Of a stretch of DNA of 64,000 bases, positions 23,531-31,293 are shown in pieces; position 1 is the stretch's first letter; every line of letters starts with the position of its first letter. The translations under genes and the position numbers were made by a program. The notes under the pieces are model-generated. The model was given only the letters and a program-made list of their open reading frames with translations. It ran no database searches and was not told where the DNA came from. The DNA comes from Cedecea neteri (lineage in GTDB: Bacteria > Pseudomonadota > Gammaproteobacteria > Enterobacterales > Enterobacteriaceae). The DNA lies in assembly GCF_000758305.1 (NCBI RefSeq), contig NZ_CP009458.1:4650001-4714000 (forward strand), written 5' to 3'.

Positions 23531-24340
23531 TCATTTCCCCTGCCATGCCGCATCCGGCACGTCGGTGATAAACATGTGTCCCGGCGCGTGGCTAATGGCA
23601 AAAGGAACACCAGATTTCATCACCGCCGCCTGAGGCGTTACGCCACAGGCCCAGAAAACAGGTATCTCTCCTGGCTCAATGCGCACCGGATCGCCAAAAT
23701 CTGGTTGAGTAATATCGTTGATACCCAGCAGGTGCGGCTCCCCCACATGAACGGGCGCGCCATGGAACGCCGGGAAACGACCGCTAATCATCACAGCATC
23801 AGCCACCCTATCTGCCGGAATCGGCCGCATCGATACCACCAGCTCGCCCTGCAGGCGACCCGCCGGGCGGCATAAACGGTTGGTTTTATACATCGGTACA
23901 TTCCCGCCGTCGGTAATATGGCGAACGTCAATCCCGGCTTCGCGTAGTGGGGTTTCAAACGTGAAGCTGCAGCCGATTAAAAACGTGACCAGGTCAGGAT
24001 GCTGCTGCCACACCGAGCGGGCATCCGTTATCTCATCAACAAGCTGACCGTGTTCCCAGATACGATAGCGCGGAATATCGGTTCGCAGATCCGCCTCTCC
24101 CGCCAGCACGGTTTGATGCCCACCAGATTCAATAACGTCCAGGACCGGGCAGCTCTGTGGGTTACGCTGGGCATAGAGCAAGAAATCAAACGCCCATTCT
24201 CTCGGCAGGCAAATCATATTCGCCTGAGTCATTCCCGGAGCCATACCCGCCGTGGGTTTATCAAACCCCTCGCGGATAGCCAACCGGGCTTCACGCGCGG
24301 CCGCTAACGCTTCCTTGCTGGCTTTCATTAACGTCGACAT
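23531..24340 (-). CDS. DUF1445 (YcsI family) putative hydro-lyase
   Basis: A 269-residue protein of the YcsI/DUF1445 family, labelled putative hydro-lyase and related to D-glutamate cyclase. Recognisable parts are AREARLAIREGFDKPTAGM near the start, QANMICLPREWAFDFLLYAQRNP at about 40-62, and the C-terminal HAPGHMFITDVPD. Such genes accompany pxpA/pxpB/pxpC in many bacteria, where conversion of D-glutamate to 5-oxo-D-proline or of a related acid is suspected. GAGGAG precedes the ATG, which lies 9 bases after pxpA. Confidence 0.85.
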   Translation of the reverse strand: MSTLMKASKEALAAAREARLAIREGFDKPTAGMAPGMTQANMICLPREWAFDFLLYAQRNPQSCPVLDVIESGGHQTVLAGEADLRTDIPRYRIWEHGQLVDEITDARSVWQQHPDLVTFLIGCSFTFETPLREAGIDVRHITDGGNVPMYKTNRLCRPAGRLQGELVVSMRPIPADRVADAVMISGRFPAFHGAPVHVGEPHLLGINDITQPDFGDPVRIEPGEIPVFWACGVTPQAAVMKSGVPFAISHAPGHMFITDVPDAAWQGK

Positions 24341-24349
24341 AAACGCTCC

Positions 24350-25120
24350 TCAGGCCTGCGGGACAAATGCGCGAATGGCAATTCCCTGGGATTCAAGCAG
24401 CTTGCGGATCTCCGCCGCCATCGTAATCGCACCGGGACTGTCACCGTGGACGCAAATAGAATCCGCGTTTATCGGGGTAAATTTCCCTTCTATAGATTCC
24501 ACGCCGCCTTCGGTGATTAACTGCAGCATACGCTTAGCGACCAGCCCGGCGTCGTGCAGTACTGACCCCGCCTCACGACGTGAAACCAGAGAACCATCCG
24601 CATGATAGGCACGGTCAGCAAAAGCTTCAGAGATGGTTTTCAACCCTTTTTGCTGCGCCAATGCCAGCACCGGAGAACCAGCCAGCCCCACGAGGGGAAG
24701 ACTCGGGTCCACCGCCAGTATCGCGTCGATCACCGCCAGCGCCTGACGTTCATGGTGAGCAATGGTGTTATACAGTGCGCCATGCGGCTTTACATACCGC
24801 ACTTCTGTACCGGCCGCACGGGCCAGCCCCTGAAGTGCGCCAATCTGATAGATGACATCGGCCGTTAGCTCATCGCTTGCCACGTCCATATTACGGCGGC
24901 CAAAGCCGACAAGATCCGGGTACGCAACGTGCGCCCCCACCACCACATTCTGTGCCTTCGCCGCGTTCAGCGTTTCTAAAATCCCGGCAGGAGACCCGGC
25001 GTGGAAGCCACAGGCCACGTTAGCGCTGCTTACCAGCCTGAGGATTGCCGCATCGTCCCCCATGCTCCACTGCCCAAAGCTCTCACCCAAATCACTGTTT
25101 AAATCTATAGTTTTCAACAT
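24350..25120 (-). CDS. pxpA: 5-oxoprolinase subunit A, LamB/YcsF family
   Basis: A 256-residue YcsF-family protein. It begins IDLNSDLGESFGQWSMGDD, carries NVACGFHAGSP at about 33-43 and EVRYVKPHGALYN at about 105-117, the usual conserved points of PxpA. With PxpB and PxpC it hydrolyses 5-oxoproline to glutamate using ATP. In this operon it stands beside a fused PxpBC and a biotin carboxylase, so the substrate may be different. AAGGA lies in front of the ATG. Confidence 0.88.
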   Translation of the reverse strand: MLKTIDLNSDLGESFGQWSMGDDAAILRLVSSANVACGFHAGSPAGILETLNAAKAQNVVVGAHVAYPDLVGFGRRNMDVASDELTADVIYQIGALQGLARAAGTEVRYVKPHGALYNTIAHHERQALAVIDAILAVDPSLPLVGLAGSPVLALAQQKGLKTISEAFADRAYHADGSLVSRREAGSVLHDAGLVAKRMLQLITEGGVESIEGKFTPINADSICVHGDSPGAITMAAEIRKLLESQGIAIRAFVPQA

Positions 25121-25130
25121 CTTTTATTCC

Positions 25131-26372
25131 TTAGACAATCTTCAGGAAATCAAAAATCGCACCGACGGATAGCGCCCCCATATACCAGGTGAGCGCGCAG
25201 GTTAATAGCCCCGTCCACAACAACCAGCGAGGATAACGATAGCCCGCCATTAAATCGGCGCGCTTCCAGCCTACGTAGATAAAGAGCGTCATACCGATCG
25301 GTAAAATCAGGCCGTTAAAGCCGCCGGCAAAGACCAGCAGCGCCGCAGGAGCCGTGCCCAACATCAGGTAAATAACCAGCGAGACGGCGATAAAAATGAC
25401 CGTCGCAATACTGCGCTGGCGCTCGCCCATTTGTTTATTAAATACCGTCATAAAGGTCACAGAAGTGTAGGCTGCACCAATCACGCTGGTAATCGCCGCC
25501 GCCCAGAAAATGAAGCCGAAAAGCTGCACGCCGAAGGAGCCCACCGCATGTTGAAATGCCTGTAGCGCCGGGTTTGCAACCTGGCTGGAGATATCTAACG
25601 TGACGCCACTGGCAACGACGCCCAATACGGCGAGGAACAGGATATAACGCATTAACCCAACGACAAGTATGCCTTTTGTCGCGCCAGAAGAGACGGCCTG
25701 AATATTCTCCACGCCGCCCATGCCCTTATCCAGCAGGCGGTGCGCGCCGGCGTAGGAGATATAGCCGCCGACGGTACCGCCGACGATAGTGGTAATGGTG
25801 GCAAAATTAATGTGATCGGGCAGGACGCTCTGGTACAGGGCTTCGCCCACCGGCGGGCCTGAAACGAAAGCCACGTACAGCGTGAGCGCAATCATTACCA
25901 GGCCAAGGACGATCATCAGACGGTCAATGGCCGTGCTGGCGCGGCGGGAAGAGAAAATATAAATGGCCAGCAGCGCGCTGAGTAATCCCCCCCATTTTGG
26001 CGCCAGGCCAAACATGGCATTCAGCCCCAGACCGGCCCCGGCAATATTGCCGATGTTGAATACCAGCCCACCAAAAATAACCAGTATGGATAGAAGGTAA
26101 CCGCTGCCCGGCAGCGTTTCGTTGGCAAGATCGGACGCGCGCATTTTCGTGACCGTGACCACACGCCAAATGTTCTGCTGCACCACAAAATCAATGACAA
26201 TCGAAGCCATAATGCCGAAGGCAAAGGCCGAGCCCATCGTTGCGGTAAAGGTGGCCGTCTGGGTGATAAATCCAGGCCCAATGGCCGAGGTCGCCATCAG
26301 AAATATTGCCGCGATCAGCGATGAGCGTCGCTTCTGAACAAAGGATTGGTTTTCAGTTTCATGCGCTGCCAT
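25131..26372 (-). CDS. NRAMP-like transporter (YcsG family)
   Basis: A 413-residue membrane protein with about 11 helices. It belongs to the NRAMP superfamily branch found with ycsF/ycsI (YcsG in Bacillus). It has GPGFITQTATFTATMGSAFAFG early, where true manganese transporters have DPGNF, and lacks the metal-coordinating DPGN and MPH motifs. It therefore probably carries an organic substrate such as 5-oxoproline or a related acid. It is first in the operon, with GGAG before the ATG at 26372; the open frame extends further upstream without a site. Confidence 0.8.
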   Translation of the reverse strand: MAAHETENQSFVQKRRSSLIAAIFLMATSAIGPGFITQTATFTATMGSAFAFGIMASIVIDFVVQQNIWRVVTVTKMRASDLANETLPGSGYLLSILVIFGGLVFNIGNIAGAGLGLNAMFGLAPKWGGLLSALLAIYIFSSRRASTAIDRLMIVLGLVMIALTLYVAFVSGPPVGEALYQSVLPDHINFATITTIVGGTVGGYISYAGAHRLLDKGMGGVENIQAVSSGATKGILVVGLMRYILFLAVLGVVASGVTLDISSQVANPALQAFQHAVGSFGVQLFGFIFWAAAITSVIGAAYTSVTFMTVFNKQMGERQRSIATVIFIAVSLVIYLMLGTAPAALLVFAGGFNGLILPIGMTLFIYVGWKRADLMAGYRYPRWLLWTGLLTCALTWYMGALSVGAIFDFLKIV

Positions 26373-26729
26373 CTTACTCACTCCATTATTAGAATTATGA
26401 CGTTGTCTGTTAAGCAATAAGCAGGCCATCGTTGATGTAAATAGCCATATTGTTAATCAAATATGAATTTATTGTTGAACAATAAGCTAATGACTGTTGA
26501 TTAAACAGACAAACAGAATCGAAAAATGGATGATAAAAAACCAACGCCGATCACTTTTTGGCATCTTCTCAGAACTAAGCGCACCAAATAAGTGCATAAA
26601 AACGCACATAATCACCAAAATGGCGCATAAATTACCGCTTATTTTGAAATAATCTCGCTATGTCAATGTCTTGCTGCCCCCAGGCGAATATGCAAAGATT
26701 GCGACTTACCCGATCACGCGCGGAAAACC
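26373..26729. promoter_or_regulatory. Divergent control region of the pxp-type operon
   Basis: This 357-base gap holds no gene. It is AT-rich and contains three inverted repeats close to the operon: TATTGTTaatcaAATA near 26448, the perfect 17-bp palindrome at 26469-26485 and CTGTT-N5-AACAG at 26494-26508. The rest (26520-26720) shows no clear motif, except repeated CGCACCA/GCGCATAA-like stretches. It should carry both promoters and the GntR operators. Confidence 0.6.
26469..26485. promoter_or_regulatory. Perfect 17-bp palindrome, candidate GntR operator
   Basis: TTATTGTTGAACAATAA: two perfect 8-base arms around a single G, about 100 bases in front of the transporter gene. The TTGTT-AACAA core resembles known FadR-subgroup operators. 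The divergent GntR gene is the obvious source of the regulator. Confidence 0.6.
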
Positions 26730-27392
26730 ATGAAAAAAGAGCTGCCCGCTCAGATGCTGAGCGAGAAAATCGCCGAAACCGTTCGCCATAAAATCATTAT
26801 CGGAGAACTTGTACCGGGTACGCGTCTGTCGGAGGCCGCGCTCAGCGAACAGTTAGATATTTCGCGCAACACGCTGCGGGAGGTGTTTCGTATGCTGACG
26901 CAGGAAGGATTATTGCGCTATGAGCCCAACAGGGGCGTGTATGTTGCGATACCCGATATGGCAGACATCCTCGACATCTACCGCATTCGCCGATTGATTG
27001 AATGCGATGCGTTAGCGCACGCTTATCCGTTGCATCCCGCGGTCACAAAAATGGAAGCCGCCGTGCAAGAAGCGAGAGAATACAGCCAAATCAGCGACTG
27101 GCGCAGCGTGGGAACGGCCAACATGAAGTTTCATACGGCGATTGTCGAACTTGCCGACAGCGAACGCCTGATTCGCCTCTACCGCAATATCTCCGCAGAG
27201 CTGAGGCTCGCGTTCGGGCACCTGAACGACCCTGAAATGCTCTATGCCCCGTACATTGAGAAAAATGCGCATATACTTGCCCTGCTCAATACCGGCAACA
27301 ATGCCCAGGCCGCCGCAACGCTCGCCGAGTATCTGGAACTTTCGGAGCGTACGGTGCTGGCGGCGTGGTCACGGCATCAGCAAACCCACTGA
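26730..27392 (+). CDS. GntR/FadR-type regulator of the pxp-type operon
   Basis: A 220-residue regulator with a GntR winged helix at about residues 12-70 (IAETVRHKIIIGELVPGTRLSEAALSEQLDISRNTLREVFRMLTQEGLL) and an FCD effector domain behind it (RLIECDALAHAY, FHTAIVELADSERL with the metal-binding His). It is divergent from the five-gene operon and likely represses it until its substrate acid is present. Bacillus uses an IclR protein (KipR) for the similar cluster, so the regulator differs here. Confidence 0.86.
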   Translation: MKKELPAQMLSEKIAETVRHKIIIGELVPGTRLSEAALSEQLDISRNTLREVFRMLTQEGLLRYEPNRGVYVAIPDMADILDIYRIRRLIECDALAHAYPLHPAVTKMEAAVQEAREYSQISDWRSVGTANMKFHTAIVELADSERLIRLYRNISAELRLAFGHLNDPEMLYAPYIEKNAHILALLNTGNNAQAAATLAEYLELSERTVLAAWSRHQQTH

Positions 27393-27397
27393 TAACG

Positions 27398-28906
27398 CTA
27401 TTTTCTTAGCGGCTCATTTTTCATCAACAGCGCCAGGACAAAACCCAGCACCACAACGCCCGCCGAAATGATAAACACGGAATGAATTGCTGAGCCAAAG
27501 GCTTGCAAATAATCGTTACGGATCGCCACGGGCAGTTCGTGTACCGCCTGCGCGCCGAGCTGGCGCGGCAGTTGAGTCCCTTCCGGAATCAGCCTCTCAA
27601 GATTACTGCGCAGCACGGAGGTAAATACCGCGCCGAACGCAGCCACGCCGATTGAGCCGCCGATGGAGCGAAACAGCGTCGCACTTGAGGTCGCGACCCC
27701 GATAAGTTTTATTTCCACGCTGTTCTGCACGGCCAGCACCAGTACCTGCATCACCATGCCAAGCCCCAGCCCTAAAAGGCCAACATACAGATAAAGCGTG
27801 GTCAGCGGTGTATCCAGCTTTAGCGTACCAAGCAGCGCCATCGCGATAAAACTTAACAACGTGCCGATAATGGGAAAAATGCGGTAGCGGCCTATTTTAC
27901 TGATGATACGCCCGCTGATGATTGAGGTCAGGATAAGTCCACCCATCAGCGGTAACATTTGCATCCCCGCCTGGGACGGCGTAGAAAACTTTACCACCTG
28001 CAGATAAAGGGGCAAAAAGGTCATCGAGCCAAACAACGACATACCGATGATAAACCCAATCAGGCAGCTCAATAAAAAGGTGCGGTTGCGGAACAGGTTT
28101 AGCGGGATCATCGGCTCAATCGCCAGCCGCTCTTCATAGATAAACCCCATCAGCGCCACGACAAAGAACGCGAAGATGCACCACAGCTGCGGATCAGTCC
28201 ACGCCATCACCGTGCCGCCTTCGCTGGTGAATAAAATCAGACAGGTCAATGAAATCGTCAGGTAGCCCGCGCCGAGAAAATCAATCTGGTGGCGAATTCG
28301 AGCCGTCTGGGATTTCAGCACCGCGCCGATAACCAGCAGGGCAAAAATCCCCAGCGGCAGGTTGATATAGAAAATCCAGCGCCAGGAAAAATGCTCAACC
28401 AGAAAACCGCCAATCAGCGGACCAATAACCGTCGCCAGGCCGAAAACACCGCCAAAAAGTCCCTGGTATTTACCGCGTTCGGCGGGCGGGATCACGTCGC
28501 CTACCGCCGCCATGGTGACCACCAATAGCCCGCCGCCGCCCAGCCCCTGCAGCGCCCGCATTAAAATAAGCTGCGTCATGTTTTGCGCGAGCCCGCACAG
28601 CGCCGAGCCAAGAAGAAAGACCACAATCGCCGTTTGCAACACAGCTTTGCGCCCAAGCAGGTCACCAAACTTGCCGTAGAGCGGCACGACTATCGTGGAA
28701 GCCAGTAGATACGCCGTAACAACCCAGGAAAGCCTGTCCAGTCCGCCCAGTTCACCCACAATAGTCGGCAAAGCCGTAGAAACGATGGTCTGGTCCAGCG
28801 CGGCCAGCAGCATGACCAGCATAAGTGCCGCGAACAGCAGGCGGACTGAGGTTGTTTGCGGCGAGCCAGATGAAGCAGTTTCTGTTGTTGTCATGGTCGT
28901 TTTCAT
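27398..28906 (-). CDS. DHA2 family drug efflux transporter
   Basis: A 502-residue major facilitator with 14 predicted helices, the DHA2 (EmrB/QacA) layout. Motif A is at GKFGDLLGRKAVLQ (about residues 80-93), and the antiporter motif C appears as GGVFGLATVIGPLIGGFLVE (about 153-172). It exports drugs or metabolites by proton exchange. It stands alone: no EmrA-type adaptor is next to it, and its stop is 5 bases from the convergent GntR gene. The substrate is unknown. Confidence 0.85.
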   Translation of the reverse strand: MKTTMTTTETASSGSPQTTSVRLLFAALMLVMLLAALDQTIVSTALPTIVGELGGLDRLSWVVTAYLLASTIVVPLYGKFGDLLGRKAVLQTAIVVFLLGSALCGLAQNMTQLILMRALQGLGGGGLLVVTMAAVGDVIPPAERGKYQGLFGGVFGLATVIGPLIGGFLVEHFSWRWIFYINLPLGIFALLVIGAVLKSQTARIRHQIDFLGAGYLTISLTCLILFTSEGGTVMAWTDPQLWCIFAFFVVALMGFIYEERLAIEPMIPLNLFRNRTFLLSCLIGFIIGMSLFGSMTFLPLYLQVVKFSTPSQAGMQMLPLMGGLILTSIISGRIISKIGRYRIFPIIGTLLSFIAMALLGTLKLDTPLTTLYLYVGLLGLGLGMVMQVLVLAVQNSVEIKLIGVATSSATLFRSIGGSIGVAAFGAVFTSVLRSNLERLIPEGTQLPRQLGAQAVHELPVAIRNDYLQAFGSAIHSVFIISAGVVVLGFVLALLMKNEPLRK

Positions 28907-29000
28907 TAAGGGGAATACGTTCGCCCTGGCGATTTGCTGAGAGTGTAAAGATACCTGCTTAACCGCCGCCTGAACTGCATCAAAACTCTGAAAAGCGCGT

Positions 29001-29351
29001 TTAATCCGTTACTGGCAAATTAACCCTGTCGCCTCGGGTCGTCGGCTGCGAGATAACAAGAAATTCAACCTCGTTAGCGGAATCATTGCGAGCCTGATGC
29101 TTTGCCTGCGGCGGAATCGGGATCCCCTTCCCCGCTGGCACAACGTAGCGCTCTCCTTCCAGCTCCATCGTCAATGCCCCGGTTAACACAAAAAAGAATT
29201 GCTGCGCCACGGAATGGTAGTGCCTTTGTTCCGTCCGGCCCGGCGGCATACGTTCATGAATCACGCTCAAAGTAGGATCTTTTAACAGATGCCATCCATC
29301 ACAGTCTGTTCCCCACAGATAGTGTTCCGCATTTTCTTTTGAAACGATCAT
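29001..29351 (-). CDS. Small cupin-domain protein
   Basis: A 116-residue single-domain cupin. Motif 1 is around EQRHYHSVAQQFFFVLTGA (about residues 41-59) and motif 2 at PPQAKHQARNDS (about 78-90). Metal ligands are probably the His of HYH and KHQ. Function cannot be deduced. A strong GGAGGAAAG precedes the ATG. Confidence 0.8.
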   Translation of the reverse strand: MIVSKENAEHYLWGTDCDGWHLLKDPTLSVIHERMPPGRTEQRHYHSVAQQFFFVLTGALTMELEGERYVVPAGKGIPIPPQAKHQARNDSANEVEFLVISQPTTRGDRVNLPVTD

Positions 29352-29680
29352 CTTTCCTCCTGTTCAGCGAAAAAATTAATAAAATTTAGCGTAAGCAAAA
29401 ATACTTATTTTTAGACGAAAAACATCACCGAAAAAGCGATATATCCTAATGTTTTTAATGAAGTAAATAAGGCATCACCCCCACCCAATTAAAGTTCAAA
29501 AAATAGACAACTGTCACAATTTTGAGACACTTGTTTTCATTTTTAATTTGGGAGTACATTAGCGCCGTCCGGGTAAGGTTTTACCTCCGAATATCAGATG
29601 AAGCGGCATCTTAAAAGCAGGTTGCGGCTTCAGCTTATTATGTACCTGTTGAGATGCGCGTCAGCGCGGAGCGATGTGAA
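29352..29680. other. AT-rich gap between the cupin gene and ypdK
   Basis: No long reading frame is supported in these 329 bases. The left part (29352-29560) is AT-rich and probably carries the cupin promoter. The right part (about 29560-29680) is the leader of ypdK and has GC-rich short inverted segments, such as GGTAAGGTTTTACC (29570-29583), compatible with a structured leader or small RNA. No named RNA family could be assigned. Confidence 0.45.
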
Positions 29681-29755
29681 GTGAAATATTTTCTGATGGG
29701 TATTTCTGTGATTGTTGTGTTGTGGGCCGGTACCTTCTTCCTGATGGTTGAATAA
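29681..29755 (+). CDS. ypdK: YpdK, 24-residue membrane peptide
   Basis: A GTG-started reading frame encoding one membrane helix: KYFLMGISVIVVLWAGTFFL. It matches E. coli YpdK (23 residues, MKYFFMGIS... and WAGTF), and sits in the same place, convergent with alaC. GAGCGATGTGAA precedes the start. Such single-helix proteins localise to the inner membrane; the role is unknown. Conservation of the residue pattern with a different codon choice supports a real gene. Confidence 0.85.
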   Translation: MKYFLMGISVIVVLWAGTFFLMVE

Positions 29756-29781
29756 GCCTTCACAAACAGCAGCGCAAAAAG

Positions 29782-29807
29782 AACAGGAGCCAAAAGGCTC
29801 CTGTTTT
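29782..29807. terminator. Bidirectional terminator ypdK/alaC
   Basis: Stem AACAGGAGCC/GGCTCCTGTT with loop AAAA, flanked by A-rich and T-rich tracts on either side. It serves both convergent genes. Confidence 0.85.
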
Positions 29808-29814
29808 CGTTTCA

Positions 29815-31053
29815 TTACTCTGCGTTTTCCGCCGCGTTTTTCGGCAGCGGTGGCAGCAGCCCGTCAGCCCTGAACATCGCCTTAATACCGCGCACGGCCT
29901 GGCGGATACGATCCCGGTTTTCAATCAACGCGAAGCGAACGTGAGTGTCGCCGTAGTCACCGAAGCCAATCCCCGGTGAAACGCAAACTTTCGCTTCCTG
30001 TAATAGCTTCTTGGCGAACTCCAGCGAGCCCATCGCCGCGTAGTGTTCGGGAATTTTTGCCCAAACGTACATGGACGCTTTCGGGCATTCCACCATCCAG
30101 CCCGCTTCGTGTAACCCTTTAACCAGCACGTCCCGACGGCGTTTGTACTGCTCGGCGATATCACGCACACACTGCTGATCGCCTTCCAGGGCAGCAATCG
30201 CCGCCACCTGCAGCGGCGTAAAGGTGCCGTAATCGTGGTAGCTCTTGATACGCGCCAGCGCACTGACCAGCTCCTGGTTGCCGACCATAAAGCCGATGCG
30301 CCAGCCCGCCATATTGTAACTTTTTGACAGCGTGAAGAACTCCACTGCCACGTCGCGCGCCCCGGGCACTTCCATAATGGAAGGGGCTTTCCAGCCGTCA
30401 TAGACAATATCGGCGTAGGCCAGGTCATGAATCACCAGCACGTCGTATTGCTTCGCCAGGGCAACAACCTTCTCGAAAAACTCCAGCTCCACGCACTGCG
30501 CGGTTGGGTTAGACGGGAAGCCGAGGATCATCATCTTCGGTTTCGGGTAACTTTCGCGAATGGCTCGCTCCAGCTCGGCAAAGAAGTCCACGCCTTCCAC
30601 CAGCGGCACGGAACGAACCTGCGCCCCGGCGATCACCGCCCCGTAAATATGAATCGGGTAGCTTGGGTTTGGCACCAGCACGGTATCCCCGTGATCCAGC
30701 GTCGCCAGCATCAGGTGCGCCAGCCCTTCCTTCGAGCCAATAGTCACAATGGCTTCGCTTTCAGGGTCGATATCCACGTCGTAGCGATCTTTGTACCAGC
30801 GAGAAATGGCGCGGCGCAGACGAGGAATACCTCGCGAAGTGGAATACCCGTGCGTGTCTTCACGCTGGGCCACGGTGCAAAGTTTCTCAACGATGTGCGG
30901 CGGCGTCGCCCCGTCCGGGTTGCCCATGCTGAAATCAATAATGTCTTCGCCGCGACGTCGCGCAGCCATTTTCAGCTCGGCAGTGATGTTAAAAACGTAA
31001 GGGGGTAAGCGATCGATACGCGAAAAACGACGTTTTGGACTGGAGTCAGCCAT
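29815..31053 (-). CDS. alaC: Glutamate-pyruvate aminotransferase AlaC
   Basis: A 412-residue fold-type I aminotransferase, the same length as E. coli AlaC (YfdZ) and almost identical to it from RIDRLPPYVFNITAELKMAA on. The PLP lysine lies in FFTLSKSYNMAGWR (about residues 233-246), and the carboxylate-binding Arg in HVRFALIENRDRIR. It makes alanine from pyruvate and glutamate. The ATG at 31053 begins MADSSPKRR, as in E. coli; the frame extends 17 codons upstream without support. Confidence 0.95.
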   Translation of the reverse strand: MADSSPKRRFSRIDRLPPYVFNITAELKMAARRRGEDIIDFSMGNPDGATPPHIVEKLCTVAQREDTHGYSTSRGIPRLRRAISRWYKDRYDVDIDPESEAIVTIGSKEGLAHLMLATLDHGDTVLVPNPSYPIHIYGAVIAGAQVRSVPLVEGVDFFAELERAIRESYPKPKMMILGFPSNPTAQCVELEFFEKVVALAKQYDVLVIHDLAYADIVYDGWKAPSIMEVPGARDVAVEFFTLSKSYNMAGWRIGFMVGNQELVSALARIKSYHDYGTFTPLQVAAIAALEGDQQCVRDIAEQYKRRRDVLVKGLHEAGWMVECPKASMYVWAKIPEHYAAMGSLEFAKKLLQEAKVCVSPGIGFGDYGDTHVRFALIENRDRIRQAVRGIKAMFRADGLLPPLPKNAAENAE

Positions 31054-31198
31054 AAATTCCTCAGAGTAACGTGAGCGCCCGGACCGTCCGAGCGACGCTG
31101 CCACGCGATGTGGCCTGTTTTGAAAATAGCCTGAATAAAAATCGCCTGTCGAGGGGGAAATGAAAATATTTTTCCGTGGTATAAAATGGGAAGTTTCG

Positions 31199-31222
31199 AA
31201 TGAAATACATCTCTATTTCATT
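31199..31222. promoter_or_regulatory. Perfect inverted repeat before the DUF1479 gene
   Basis: AATGAAATA-CATCTC-TATTTCATT: 9-base perfect arms, centred about 83 bases in front of the DUF1479 start and 157 bases from alaC. Likely an operator; no regulator could be assigned. Confidence 0.5.
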
Positions 31223-31293
31223 TCATGATTCAGGCATACATTAACCAGGTAGCAACAACTCAGTAACCTACTCTCTGAAAGAGGAAGTCCCCT

